A stretch of 30,526 bases of DNA, taken from CAZABG01 sp964483465. Lineage in GTDB: Bacteria > Chlamydiota > Chlamydiia > Chlamydiales > Parachlamydiaceae. Both the position numbers and the translations under genes were made by a program. The notes beneath the pieces were generated by a model. It saw only the letters and a list, made by a program, of their open reading frames with translations, did not search any database and was not told where the DNA came from. The stretch lies in contig CAZABG010000022.1 in assembly GCA_964483465.1 (NCBI GenBank), positions 1 through 30,526 of the forward strand, given 5' to 3'. Positions 8,406-15,348 of this stretch are shown piece by piece; position 1 is the stretch's first letter, and every line of letters starts with the position of its first letter.

Positions 8406-9578
8406 TTATTGTCTTTTTTCAATAAGCAATGCATTGCCTGCAAAGGCAACGAGCGCAAGCAAAGTAAAGGTTATGCCTAAAATATAAGGATTTTCACTTG
8501 CAAGGGCAACTAAGTAAGAGGTGATGGCAGTTCCGAGCACCTGAAGCATGCCAAATAGGGCGCCGGCCGATCCTGCAATATGAGGAAAGGGATGAAAAGC
8601 TCCGGCAGTACTATTTCCAAAGACAAGACCTGCTCCTATCAGAAAAAGCAGTGTAGATAAGAGGATTAGGCTTAAGTTCAGCGGCATTAAAAATTCGGTC
8701 ATAAGAAGAGCGATGCCGCCAAGCAGCATAAACCAAAACCCCGCCTTAATCATGGTCTCGATTCCTCGTTTGGAAACAAGTTTTGTGTTTAGGTAGTGTC
8801 CTGAGAGAAGGCCGAGGGTAACGATAAAAGAGGTTAGGCCATACTGAAAGGGGGTTAGCCCCAAGATTTCCTGGAAGAAGTAAGGCGATATCATGTAATA
8901 GCTGATGAGGCCTGAAAAAGCGCAACCAGTGGCAAGCGCATACCCCATAAACGACGCGTTCTTTAAAAGGGTCGCATAATTCGAGATAAATACCTTAGGT
9001 TTCAGCGCGTCTGGATTTAGCTTTTTGGCAGTTTCAGGAAAAAGGAAGACAGCGACTCCTAAAATAAAGAGGCTTAAGACTATAAAGAGGTAAAAATTGG
9101 CTTCCCAGCCCCAGCTTTGCTGAATAATGCCCCCAATAAAGGGAGCGATAGCGGGGAAGAAGGCAAAAAGCATGCCGAGATAGGATCCGATTTCCGCTAA
9201 ACGTACCCCGTGGAACTTATCACGCAAAATGGTCCTAAAGAGGGCGCCGTTTGCCGCGACCCCAAGCCCTTGAACAAAACGGCCAAACCAGAGCCACTGA
9301 ATAGTTGGTGAAAGTATGCATAGTACGGAGCCTGCCAAAGCCAAGCTGTAGCCCAAAATAAGCATTTTTCTTCTTCCGAAGCGATCCGATGCAGGTCCAT
9401 ATAGGAGTTGGGGAAGGGAAAAGCCAATAAAATAAAAGGTTAGCGTGAGCTGGATTTGATTAGGGCTAGCCTGGAAAGCGTGTCCCATGGCAGGTAAAGA
9501 AGGTAAGTAGCTATCTGACGCGAAGGGGCCTAAGAAGATTAGAATGGATAATAGAGCGAGAAAATATCTATCGGACAT
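8406..9578 (-). CDS. Bcr/CflA-type MFS drug exporter
   Basis: About 390 residues with 12 hydrophobic segments. It begins MSDRYFLALLSILIFLGPFASDSYLPSLPAM, the usual start of Bcr/CflA exporters. MFS motif A is seen as GPASDRFGRRKM in the loop between segments 2 and 3, followed by LWFGRFVQGLGVAANGALFR. Such proteins export bicyclomycin, chloramphenicol or similar compounds by proton antiport; the substrate here is unknown. The frame is open further up to ATG 9623, but those residues would be encoded by the rpsD terminator hairpin, so the start at 9578 is preferred. That ATG directly follows a T-run and has no ribosome binding site, so expression is puzzling. The ankyrin gene follows at 22 bases on the same strand. 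Confidence 0.9.
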   Translation of the reverse strand: MSDRYFLALLSILIFLGPFASDSYLPSLPAMGHAFQASPNQIQLTLTFYFIGFSLPQLLYGPASDRFGRRKMLILGYSLALAGSVLCILSPTIQWLWFGRFVQGLGVAANGALFRTILRDKFHGVRLAEIGSYLGMLFAFFPAIAPFIGGIIQQSWGWEANFYLFIVLSLFILGVAVFLFPETAKKLNPDALKPKVFISNYATLLKNASFMGYALATGCAFSGLISYYMISPYFFQEILGLTPFQYGLTSFIVTLGLLSGHYLNTKLVSKRGIETMIKAGFWFMLLGGIALLMTEFLMPLNLSLILLSTLLFLIGAGLVFGNSTAGAFHPFPHIAGSAGALFGMLQVLGTAITSYLVALASENPYILGITFTLLALVAFAGNALLIEKRQ

Positions 9579-9610
9579 AAAAAAAGAATCCCCTACGGCT
9601 ACAGTAGGGG
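9579..9610 (-). terminator. Rho-independent terminator of rpsD
   Basis: On the minus strand the stem CCCCTAC/GTAGGGG (9610-9604 with 9596-9590, loop of 7) is followed by ATTCTTTTTTT. It lies 24 bases after the rpsD stop and ends at the base before the MFS start codon. Confidence 0.88.
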
Positions 9611-9633
9611 ATTTGAGAATCAATAAGCAACAA

Positions 9634-10248
9634 TTAGGTTGTGTGCGCGAGGAAGTCGCAAATATCGTGGAGGTTGATTTCGAGAGGCCATGGCATTTGT
9701 TCAGCCATAGGTCTTTGCATCAATTTTCCACTCATACCTTCAGACTGGAAATACTCCGGTACCGAACGGTTTGGGTTGTCGATAGCTTCCTTGATCGCGC
9801 GCATATCTTTCGATTTTTCTTTGATCGAAATTTCCATGCCCGGACGTACTTGGAATGAACGGCGGTCAACTTTTTTGCCGTTAACAAGGACGTGGCCATG
9901 GGAAACGAGCTGTTGAGCACCGAAGATGGTTTGAGCCAATTTAAGGCGGTAAACCACAACATCGAGGCGGCATTCAAGCATTTCTGCGAGAAGCTGAGCT
10001 GTGTTTTCTTCTTTTTGTTGTGCTTCTTTGAAATAACGTACGAGTTGCTTTTCGCTAAGCATTCCGTAGATAGCCTTCAACTTCTGCTTTTCTTCCAACA
10101 TTAAACCGTAGTCGGATTTTTTCTTTTTACGGGCCCCGTGTTGTCCTGGGGGATTTGGTTTATGCAAAAGGGGATTGCGGCTTCGGCCAAATATGTTTGC
10201 ACCAAAACGACGTGCAACTCTGTTCTTGTTCCCTGTGTAACGAGCCAT
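9634..10248 (-). CDS. rpsD: 30S ribosomal protein S4
   Basis: 204 residues, the normal length. It starts MARYTGNKNRVARRFGANIF without the Cys cluster of zinc-binding S4 forms (the C-minus type). The S4 RNA-binding domain is at about residues 92-160 (RLDVVVYRLKLAQTIFGAQQ, then VSHGHVLVNGKKVDRR). S4 binds 16S rRNA first in small-subunit assembly, and in many bacteria regulates its own operon; here it is a single-gene transcript with its own promoter and terminator. The ribosome binding site AGGAGA precedes the ATG by 5 bases. Confidence 0.98.
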   Translation of the reverse strand: MARYTGNKNRVARRFGANIFGRSRNPLLHKPNPPGQHGARKKKKSDYGLMLEEKQKLKAIYGMLSEKQLVRYFKEAQQKEENTAQLLAEMLECRLDVVVYRLKLAQTIFGAQQLVSHGHVLVNGKKVDRRSFQVRPGMEISIKEKSKDMRAIKEAIDNPNRSVPEYFQSEGMSGKLMQRPMAEQMPWPLEINLHDICDFLAHTT

Positions 10249-10291
10249 TGATTCTCCTAAAACTCTTCAATAACAAGGGGATTATTTCATA

Positions 10292-10297
10292 ATTATA
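10292..10297 (-). promoter_or_regulatory. Candidate -10 box of rpsD
   Basis: A perfect TATAAT on the minus strand, about 44 bases before the start codon. No good -35 is seen at 16-18 bases (CATCTA at best), so the assignment rests on the -10 and position only. Confidence 0.45.
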
Positions 10298-10323
10298 CGT
10301 TTTCCCGCAAGGGATAGATGCAT

Positions 10324-10413
10324 AAGGATGAAGGATGAAGGCGGAAGGCGGAGTAACGGCAAAATGATCATAACTTGTTGCTATTCATCCTTCCGCCTTC
10401 ATCCCTCATCCTT
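10324..10413. repeat. Inverted heptamer repeat (copy 2 of 3)
   Basis: Left arm 10324-10351: AAGGATG, AAGGATG, AAGGCGG, AAGGCGG. Right arm 10386-10413 is its near-complement (CATCCTT, CCGCCTT, CATCCCT, CATCCTT), preceded by GTTGCTATT at 10377. The 28-base arms pair with only a few mismatches around a 34-base loop. It sits between divergent genes (rpsD and ctcB), so it cannot be an ordinary terminator for either. Confidence 0.85.
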
Positions 10414-10414
10414 C

Positions 10415-10443
10415 GGGGGCAAAGGGGCTTCCCCTTTGCCCCC
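10415..10443. repeat. Perfect 13-bp GC-rich hairpin
   Basis: GGGGGCAAAGGGG, loop CTT, CCCCTTTGCCCCC. It directly follows the heptamer element, 45 bases before the ctcB start, and has no T-run on either side. It is followed by a weaker hairpin CCCTTG/CAAGGG at about 10451-10467. In the ctcB 5' region it would strongly affect transcription or translation if transcribed. Confidence 0.8.
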
Positions 10444-10488
10444 TTCATCCCCCTTGCAAATCAAGGGAATATAAACTAAATTTTAATT

Positions 10489-11751
10489 ATGACATTCAAT
10501 CACCTAGAAGAGAAGACAAAAGAGGCGAAAGGCGGCAAGTCTCCCGAAGAGCGGATTGATGCCCTTCTTGCCGCATTTGAATTATTTTGCCAGGAAACCT
10601 CTCGTTTAGAACAGGCTTATAGCAGCCTTCAGGAAGAGTTCAAATCTGTAAATCTTGCGCTCGATAACACGAATAAAGAACTTGAAAGCAAGGTGTTTGA
10701 ATTAAACCGAATTACTCACTATTTAGAAAACATCTTAAGCCATATTTCGCAAGGGTTGATGTTCGTCGGCTTTAACGGCATCATCACAACTTTTAACGAC
10801 GCGTTTGAAACGATGCTTGGCTTAAGCAAATCGGATGTAATCGGCAAGAAGTACGATACGCTTTTTAAAGATGAAATGTTTGGCTTTTCGGTTAAGCAAG
10901 CTTTAATTACAAAAACCGCTCCCCCTTTCAGCCGCATTCGTTTAGGGAAAGAGAATGAGCGTTTCTATGAGGTCGAAGCAAGTTTTCTTTTAAAAGGAAG
11001 CAAAACGAACGAAGGGGAAGGATTAATCATTTTAATGCGCGATGTCACCCGTTTGAAAGTTCTTGAAGTTGTTGCGAATCGTAACGACCGGATGAAAGAG
11101 CTCGGCGAAATGGCGGCGCAAGTGGCGCATGAAATTAGAAATCCTCTTGGTGGGATTAAAGGTTTTGCGTCCCTTTTAAAGCGCGACCTTGAAAATAATC
11201 CTGAGCAGGCCAAAATGGCCGAATACATTATCGAAGGAACCGATAATTTAAACCGTTTAGTCACCCAGGTATTGAATTACTCGCGTCCTTCTACCCCAAA
11301 TCTTCAGCCGGTAGATATCGCGGATCTCATTAAGGAAGTGCAGAATTTTATTAAAGTCGATAGCAATATACAGCCTCAGCCCCGATTCATTACGCATATT
11401 GCAGAAGGCAAAAATATCGTTCACCTTGATTACGCCCTTATGCGCGGCGCGCTTTTAAACCTGCTTGTCAATAGCTGCCAAGCGATGCCGAACGGAGGAA
11501 CAATACAAATCGATGTAAAAACCGATTCTGCAAAATGTGAAATCAAAATAAATGATACCGGAATCGGAATTCCTGCTGAAAATTTTGAAAAAGTCTTTTC
11601 GCCCTTTTTTACGACTAAAGCCAACGGTAACGGCTTTGGTCTTGCAGAGGTGCATAAAGTGGTGCAAGCTCACGGTGGAAACATCAGCTTGCAATCGGAG
11701 TTAGAACGTGGAACGACATTCACCATAACCTTCCCCATTCAAGGACACTAA
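10489..11751 (+). CDS. ctcB: PAS-domain sensor histidine kinase (CtcB/AtoS-like)
   Basis: 420 residues without membrane segments, so a cytoplasmic sensor. An N-terminal coiled coil (about 30-80) leads into a PAS domain (about 80-190, ISQGLMFVGFNGIITTFNDAF), then the HisKA helix with phospho-acceptor H214 in AAQVAHEIRNPLGG, and an HATPase domain with N-box LLNLLVNSCQAMPNGG, G1 DTGIGIP, F-box FSPFFTTK and G2 GNGFGLAEVH. It should phosphorylate the NtrC-type regulator encoded next, with which it overlaps by one base (TAATG). In C. trachomatis the equivalent pair CtcB/CtcC (CT467/468) phosphotransfers and works with sigma-54. The start ATG 10489 has no Shine-Dalgarno sequence and is preceded by an AT-rich stretch and a strong hairpin. 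Confidence 0.93.
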   Translation: MTFNHLEEKTKEAKGGKSPEERIDALLAAFELFCQETSRLEQAYSSLQEEFKSVNLALDNTNKELESKVFELNRITHYLENILSHISQGLMFVGFNGIITTFNDAFETMLGLSKSDVIGKKYDTLFKDEMFGFSVKQALITKTAPPFSRIRLGKENERFYEVEASFLLKGSKTNEGEGLIILMRDVTRLKVLEVVANRNDRMKELGEMAAQVAHEIRNPLGGIKGFASLLKRDLENNPEQAKMAEYIIEGTDNLNRLVTQVLNYSRPSTPNLQPVDIADLIKEVQNFIKVDSNIQPQPRFITHIAEGKNIVHLDYALMRGALLNLLVNSCQAMPNGGTIQIDVKTDSAKCEIKINDTGIGIPAENFEKVFSPFFTTKANGNGFGLAEVHKVVQAHGGNISLQSELERGTTFTITFPIQGH

Positions 11752-13115
11752 TGGCGATAGAAAAGATATTGATTGTAGATGATGAGGCCCTTGTCAGAAA
11801 TTTCCTTGGAGAGACCCTGCGCCGAAAAAATCTTGATGTGACCACAGTGGAAAATGGAATGAAGGCCGTTCAACTCCTCAAAGAAAATGTCTACGATCTT
11901 GTAATTACCGATATGCGCATGCCGGATTTGACCGGTATCGATATCTTAAAAAAAGTGCGCGAGCTTTCGCCGTCGACCCTTACAATCGTCATTACCGCTT
12001 TCGGTAGTATTGAAAATGCTGTTGAAGCGATGCGTCTTGGGGCCTTCAACTATCTCATTAAACCTTTTTCTCCCGATACGATAGAAGCTGTTATCGACAA
12101 AGCGAACGAGCATCAATCGCTCGTCAATGAAAACGCGTATCTTAGGCAGGATGTGCAAGGGATCTCGGCTCATTCCATGATTGCTGAAAGTCCTGCCATG
12201 AAAAAAATCTTAAAAGAAGTTCAGCAGATTGCAAAATCGAATGCGAACGTTCTTATTCATGGTGAATCGGGTACAGGTAAAGAGGTGGTTGCCCATGCCA
12301 TTCATTATAATTCCTTACGGGACAATCGTCCTTTTATTAAAGTAAATTGCGCAGCCATTCCCGATACTCTTATCGAGTCTGAATTTTTTGGGCATGAGAA
12401 AGGCTCTTTCACTGGCGCAATTGGACGCAAGCTCGGCAGATTCGAGCTTGCCAATCGAGGAACGCTTCTCTTAGATGAAATTACCGAAGTGCCTATTATG
12501 CTTCAGCCAAAGCTTCTCAGAGCTATACAAGAGCAGGAGTTTGAGCGTATCGGTGGGGTTAAGCCTATAAAAGTCGATGTCCGTATTATTTCTACTACAA
12601 ACCGTGAAATTAAACAGGCTATTCACGAAAAGCAGCTTCGAGAAGACCTTTATTATCGTTTAAATGTAGTGCCTATCCATCTTCCGCCTTTACGCGAACG
12701 GAAGGAAGACATTATTCCTCTTGCAGAACATTTTCTTAAAAAAGCATGCCAGGAAAATCATACAGAAAAAAAATCATTTACGGCAGATGCTCGTCAGAAG
12801 CTTTTAAATTATGATTGGCCGGGAAATGTACGCGAACTTTCAAATATTATCGAGCGAGCGGTTGTCATAGAACCAAATTCCGAAATTCGCCCCGAGCATC
12901 TTTATTTGAACTCCGAACGGCTTTCCCTTCCACGACCTTCCTCTGGTGGAAAAGTTATTACTGTACCTATTGGCGTGACGCTTCAGGAGCTTGAAAAGCA
13001 GCTTATTATCGAGACGCTTGAAGCTCACAACATGAACCGCACCAAGACTGCTGCCGCGCTTGGCATATCTATCCGCACCTTACGCAACAAACTCCACGAA
13101 TACGGAACAAATTGA
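11751..13115 (+). CDS. ctcC: NtrC-family sigma-54-dependent response regulator (CtcC/AtoC-like)
   Basis: 454 residues in three domains. The receiver domain (1-120) has phospho-acceptor D54 (VITDMRMPD), T82 and K104. The AAA+ domain (about 143-370) has Walker A GESGTGKE at 171-178, the sigma-54 contact loop GSFTGA at 218-223 (usual form GAFTGA), Walker B TLLLDE near 238-243 and an Arg finger region LREDLYYRLNV. The C-terminal Fis-type helix-turn-helix is NRTKTAAALGISIRTLRNKL. It would activate sigma-54 promoters when phosphorylated by CtcB. As I recall, the Chlamydiaceae CtcC lacks the DNA-binding domain; here it is complete. The stop codon TGA is embedded in the first unit of a heptamer repeat. 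Confidence 0.95.
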   Translation: MAIEKILIVDDEALVRNFLGETLRRKNLDVTTVENGMKAVQLLKENVYDLVITDMRMPDLTGIDILKKVRELSPSTLTIVITAFGSIENAVEAMRLGAFNYLIKPFSPDTIEAVIDKANEHQSLVNENAYLRQDVQGISAHSMIAESPAMKKILKEVQQIAKSNANVLIHGESGTGKEVVAHAIHYNSLRDNRPFIKVNCAAIPDTLIESEFFGHEKGSFTGAIGRKLGRFELANRGTLLLDEITEVPIMLQPKLLRAIQEQEFERIGGVKPIKVDVRIISTTNREIKQAIHEKQLREDLYYRLNVVPIHLPPLRERKEDIIPLAEHFLKKACQENHTEKKSFTADARQKLLNYDWPGNVRELSNIIERAVVIEPNSEIRPEHLYLNSERLSLPRPSSGGKVITVPIGVTLQELEKQLIIETLEAHNMNRTKTAAALGISIRTLRNKLHEYGTN

Positions 13116-13301
13116 AGGCAGAAGGCAGAAGGATGAAGGCGGAAGGCGGAAGGCGGAATAGCGACAGATAGGGCGCGCATTAATGTGCGCTTGTAATTAA
13201 AAGCGCCGCAAGGCGCACGTTCTGCCTAAGATAGCCTTTATATTCGCTATAATCGGTAAAATTTGTTGCTATTCTGCCTTCATCCTTCTGCCTTCTGCCT
13301 T
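13114..13301. repeat. Inverted heptamer repeat with internal hairpins (copy 3 of 3)
   Basis: Left arm 13114-13155: six units GAAGGCA, GAAGGCA, GAAGGAT, GAAGGCG, GAAGGCG, GAAGGCG, followed by GAATAGCGACA. Right arm 13265-13301: GTTGCTATT then CTGCCTT, CATCCTT, CTGCCTT, CTGCCTT. The arms pair over at least 25 bases at the outer end and again at the inner GAATAGC/GCTATTC. Inside lie two small hairpins, GCGCGCAT/ATGTGCGC (about 13173-13190) and GCGCC-GCAA-GGCGC (about 13203-13216). The element fills the gap between two convergent stop codons (13115 and 13308). Confidence 0.88.
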
Positions 13302-13305
13302 CGAA

Positions 13306-14268
13306 TCAGGCTATCATGGCGGCGATTTTCAACTTATACTCGATTTTGTTTTGATATAATTCGAAATGGCGCTTACTGAGAGTGTGGATGATCGACTGCC
13401 CCTCTTCGAGGAGATGTTCGAGCGTTTGGCGCGAAGAGATGAGGTGGCGCTGCACATCATCAATATTATAGAGAGTGAGAGAGGATAGGGAAGGATCAAC
13501 ATTGCGCGGAACGCTCAAGTCAAAAACCAATTTATGCGATGAGGGAGCCTCTTTAATGAGATAGTCGGTGCTTTTTGAGCCAAAAATAATGGCATCAAAC
13601 GACTCCCACTCTGAAAGATTTTGAATGAGAGGAATGCTGAGGTTTTGTTTCGATTTGCTGTAAAGCGAGAGATTATGATTTTTGGATTTAAAAAAGTTGA
13701 TAAGGTTTTTATTTATGGCTGAGGCTCCAACAAAAAGAACGCGCGCAGAATGGATTTGAGGAAGATGTTGAAGGGCCATTTCGTAAAGGGCATCTTCAAA
13801 GGTCGGCAATCCTGATGGAATATGGAGCGAAGAGCGTACGTGTTTGCCAATAGCGAGCGACTTCTGAAAAAGGTAATGGAGATCGGAGGGCAGTTTTTGA
13901 TTAAAGCGTCCCCATTCGTATGCATTTTTAACTTGTCCCTGGATTTCTGTTTCAGCGACACATGCCGAATCAAGGCCCGCGGTAACTTTGCTTAAATGCG
14001 TAAAACAGTCGAGACCGAAAAACGAGTAAAGCTGGGTATCAAAAGGCTCTAACACCTCCTGGCGCAGCACATCGAGGATGTTCGAGTGGGTATCTGCCAA
14101 GTCGGCGGATGAAAAATATATTTCGGTACGGTTGCAAGTAGAAAGAAGAAGGGAGGTGTGATTTGGATAAATAACGGTCTTAAAGCGCCTTTCGCAGGCT
14201 TTTGCGAGCAGTTCGCGCAGCTTTAAATCGGCTAAGCGATGATTAATTCCAATTATTCCAACTTGCAT
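13306..14268 (-). CDS. hemA: Glutamyl-tRNA reductase
   Basis: First enzyme of the C5 haem pathway: reduces glutamyl-tRNA to glutamate-1-semialdehyde with NADPH. The catalytic domain has GINHRLADLKLRE, the nucleophile Cys in LLSTCNRTEIY, and the AGLDSACVAETEIQGQVKNAY segment (usual form GLDSxxxGExQIxGQVK). The NADPH domain loop reads FVGASAINKNLI, less canonical than GxGxM. At 320 residues the C-terminal dimerisation domain is mostly missing compared with E. coli (418); the Chlamydiaceae protein is also short, so this is probably lineage-specific. The gene follows pseB by 5 bases on the same strand. In Chlamydia hemA lies beside gyrB2. Confidence 0.92.
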   Translation of the reverse strand: MQVGIIGINHRLADLKLRELLAKACERRFKTVIYPNHTSLLLSTCNRTEIYFSSADLADTHSNILDVLRQEVLEPFDTQLYSFFGLDCFTHLSKVTAGLDSACVAETEIQGQVKNAYEWGRFNQKLPSDLHYLFQKSLAIGKHVRSSLHIPSGLPTFEDALYEMALQHLPQIHSARVLFVGASAINKNLINFFKSKNHNLSLYSKSKQNLSIPLIQNLSEWESFDAIIFGSKSTDYLIKEAPSSHKLVFDLSVPRNVDPSLSSLTLYNIDDVQRHLISSRQTLEHLLEEGQSIIHTLSKRHFELYQNKIEYKLKIAAMIA

Positions 14269-14273
14269 TTTCC

Positions 14274-15293
14274 CTAATCCACATAAGGCTTAATCAATTC
14301 TGTAAGTTCGTTTTGCGTCAGCCATTCCTTGTTTTCTCCGGAAGTATAGGCAAATCCATCTGGAAGCGGGTTGCCTGTACGGCCGTTAAGGAATTGGGTT
14401 AGGTGTTTTGGGTTATGTACTATAAATTCTGGTAAAATGATGAAATGTTCATCAAATTCTAGAGTATGACGAGCGTCATCCACCGGGATCATCAGCTCGT
14501 GAATCTTTTCTCCTTCTCTTATACCAATTATTTCCGGTTTCATGCCGGGCGCCATGGATTCGAGAAGATCGGTAATTTTAAAACTGGGTATTTTGGGAAC
14601 AAAAACTTCAGCCCCTCTTCCCTGCTCAAGTGCCTTAATGACAAGGTCTACCGATTGATCAAGGGTGATCCAAAACCGGGTCATTCTCATATCGGTAACG
14701 GGTAGATGCTTGCTGCCCCTTTTAAGAAGATCGGACCAAAATGGGATGATTGAGCCGCGGCTGCCTGCGACATTTCCATAGCGTACCACAGTAAAAGTGG
14801 GTTTGCCTCGGACTCCTACATATGAGCCTGCCGCTATAAATAGTTTATCCGAGCAGAGCTTCGTAGCTCCATAGAGGTATACCGGATTGACCGCTTTATC
14901 TGTTGAAAGAGCGATAACCTTATCTACATTGCAATCAATCGCGGCGTCGATAACATTCATCGCCCCATTAATATTGGTTTTAACAAATTCGGTCGGGTTA
15001 TACTCGGCAGCCGGCACTTGTTTTAATGCGGCGGCATGGACAACATAGTTCACCTCATTAAAGGCCCGGATAAGACGATCCTTATCCCGGACATCGCCTA
15101 AAAAAAATCGGATTTTTGAGGAAGAGAAGATAGGATCCGAATGTTTCATCTCCCATTGCTTCCATTCATCGCGCGATAAGATGATGACTTTCTTACACTT
15201 ATCTTCTTTCAGCAAGCGGCGGGCAAACGCCCGGCCAAAACTTCCTGTGCCGCCGGTGATCGCGACCGTTTTATCCTTAAAGAGATCAGTCAT
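14274..15293 (-). CDS. pseB: UDP-GlcNAc 4,6-dehydratase (inverting), PseB/FlaA1 family
   Basis: An extended short-chain dehydrogenase of 339 residues. The NAD(P) loop is TGGTGSFGRAF near residue 14, and the HAAALKQVPAAEYNPTE segment is characteristic of PseB. The catalytic region STDKAVNPVYLYGATKLCSDKL gives the Asp-Lys pair and the YxxxK motif. The product UDP-2-acetamido-2,6-dideoxy-arabino-hexos-4-ulose is the first intermediate of pseudaminic acid synthesis, and is used in other surface sugars too. No pseC, pseF, pseG, pseH or pseI is in the window. The gene separates hemA from parE, which are neighbours in Chlamydia, so it looks like an insertion (or ancestral and lost there). It is divergent from parE. 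Confidence 0.92.
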   Translation of the reverse strand: MTDLFKDKTVAITGGTGSFGRAFARRLLKEDKCKKVIILSRDEWKQWEMKHSDPIFSSSKIRFFLGDVRDKDRLIRAFNEVNYVVHAAALKQVPAAEYNPTEFVKTNINGAMNVIDAAIDCNVDKVIALSTDKAVNPVYLYGATKLCSDKLFIAAGSYVGVRGKPTFTVVRYGNVAGSRGSIIPFWSDLLKRGSKHLPVTDMRMTRFWITLDQSVDLVIKALEQGRGAEVFVPKIPSFKITDLLESMAPGMKPEIIGIREGEKIHELMIPVDDARHTLEFDEHFIILPEFIVHNPKHLTQFLNGRTGNPLPDGFAYTSGENKEWLTQNELTELIKPYVD

Positions 15294-15348
15294 GAAGTCA
15301 ACCTACCACATTAATTTAAATTCTAACAAATGATAATATACACAGATT

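Noticed and set aside
8384..8458. Longer ankyrin protein starting at 8458 or 8434
   Set aside because: The extra residues overlap the end of the MFS gene and have low-complexity composition; 8383 falls cleanly after the MFS stop. 8434 is not fully excluded.
9681..10104. Plus-strand frames opposite rpsD and the MFS start
   Set aside because: Shadows of the ribosomal protein gene and its terminator; no independent support.
10415..10443. Hairpin as a rho-independent terminator
   Set aside because: No T-run on either strand, and it lies between divergent genes.
13114..13301. CRISPR array
   Set aside because: Units are seven bases with no spacers; they are tandem heptamers in inverted arms.
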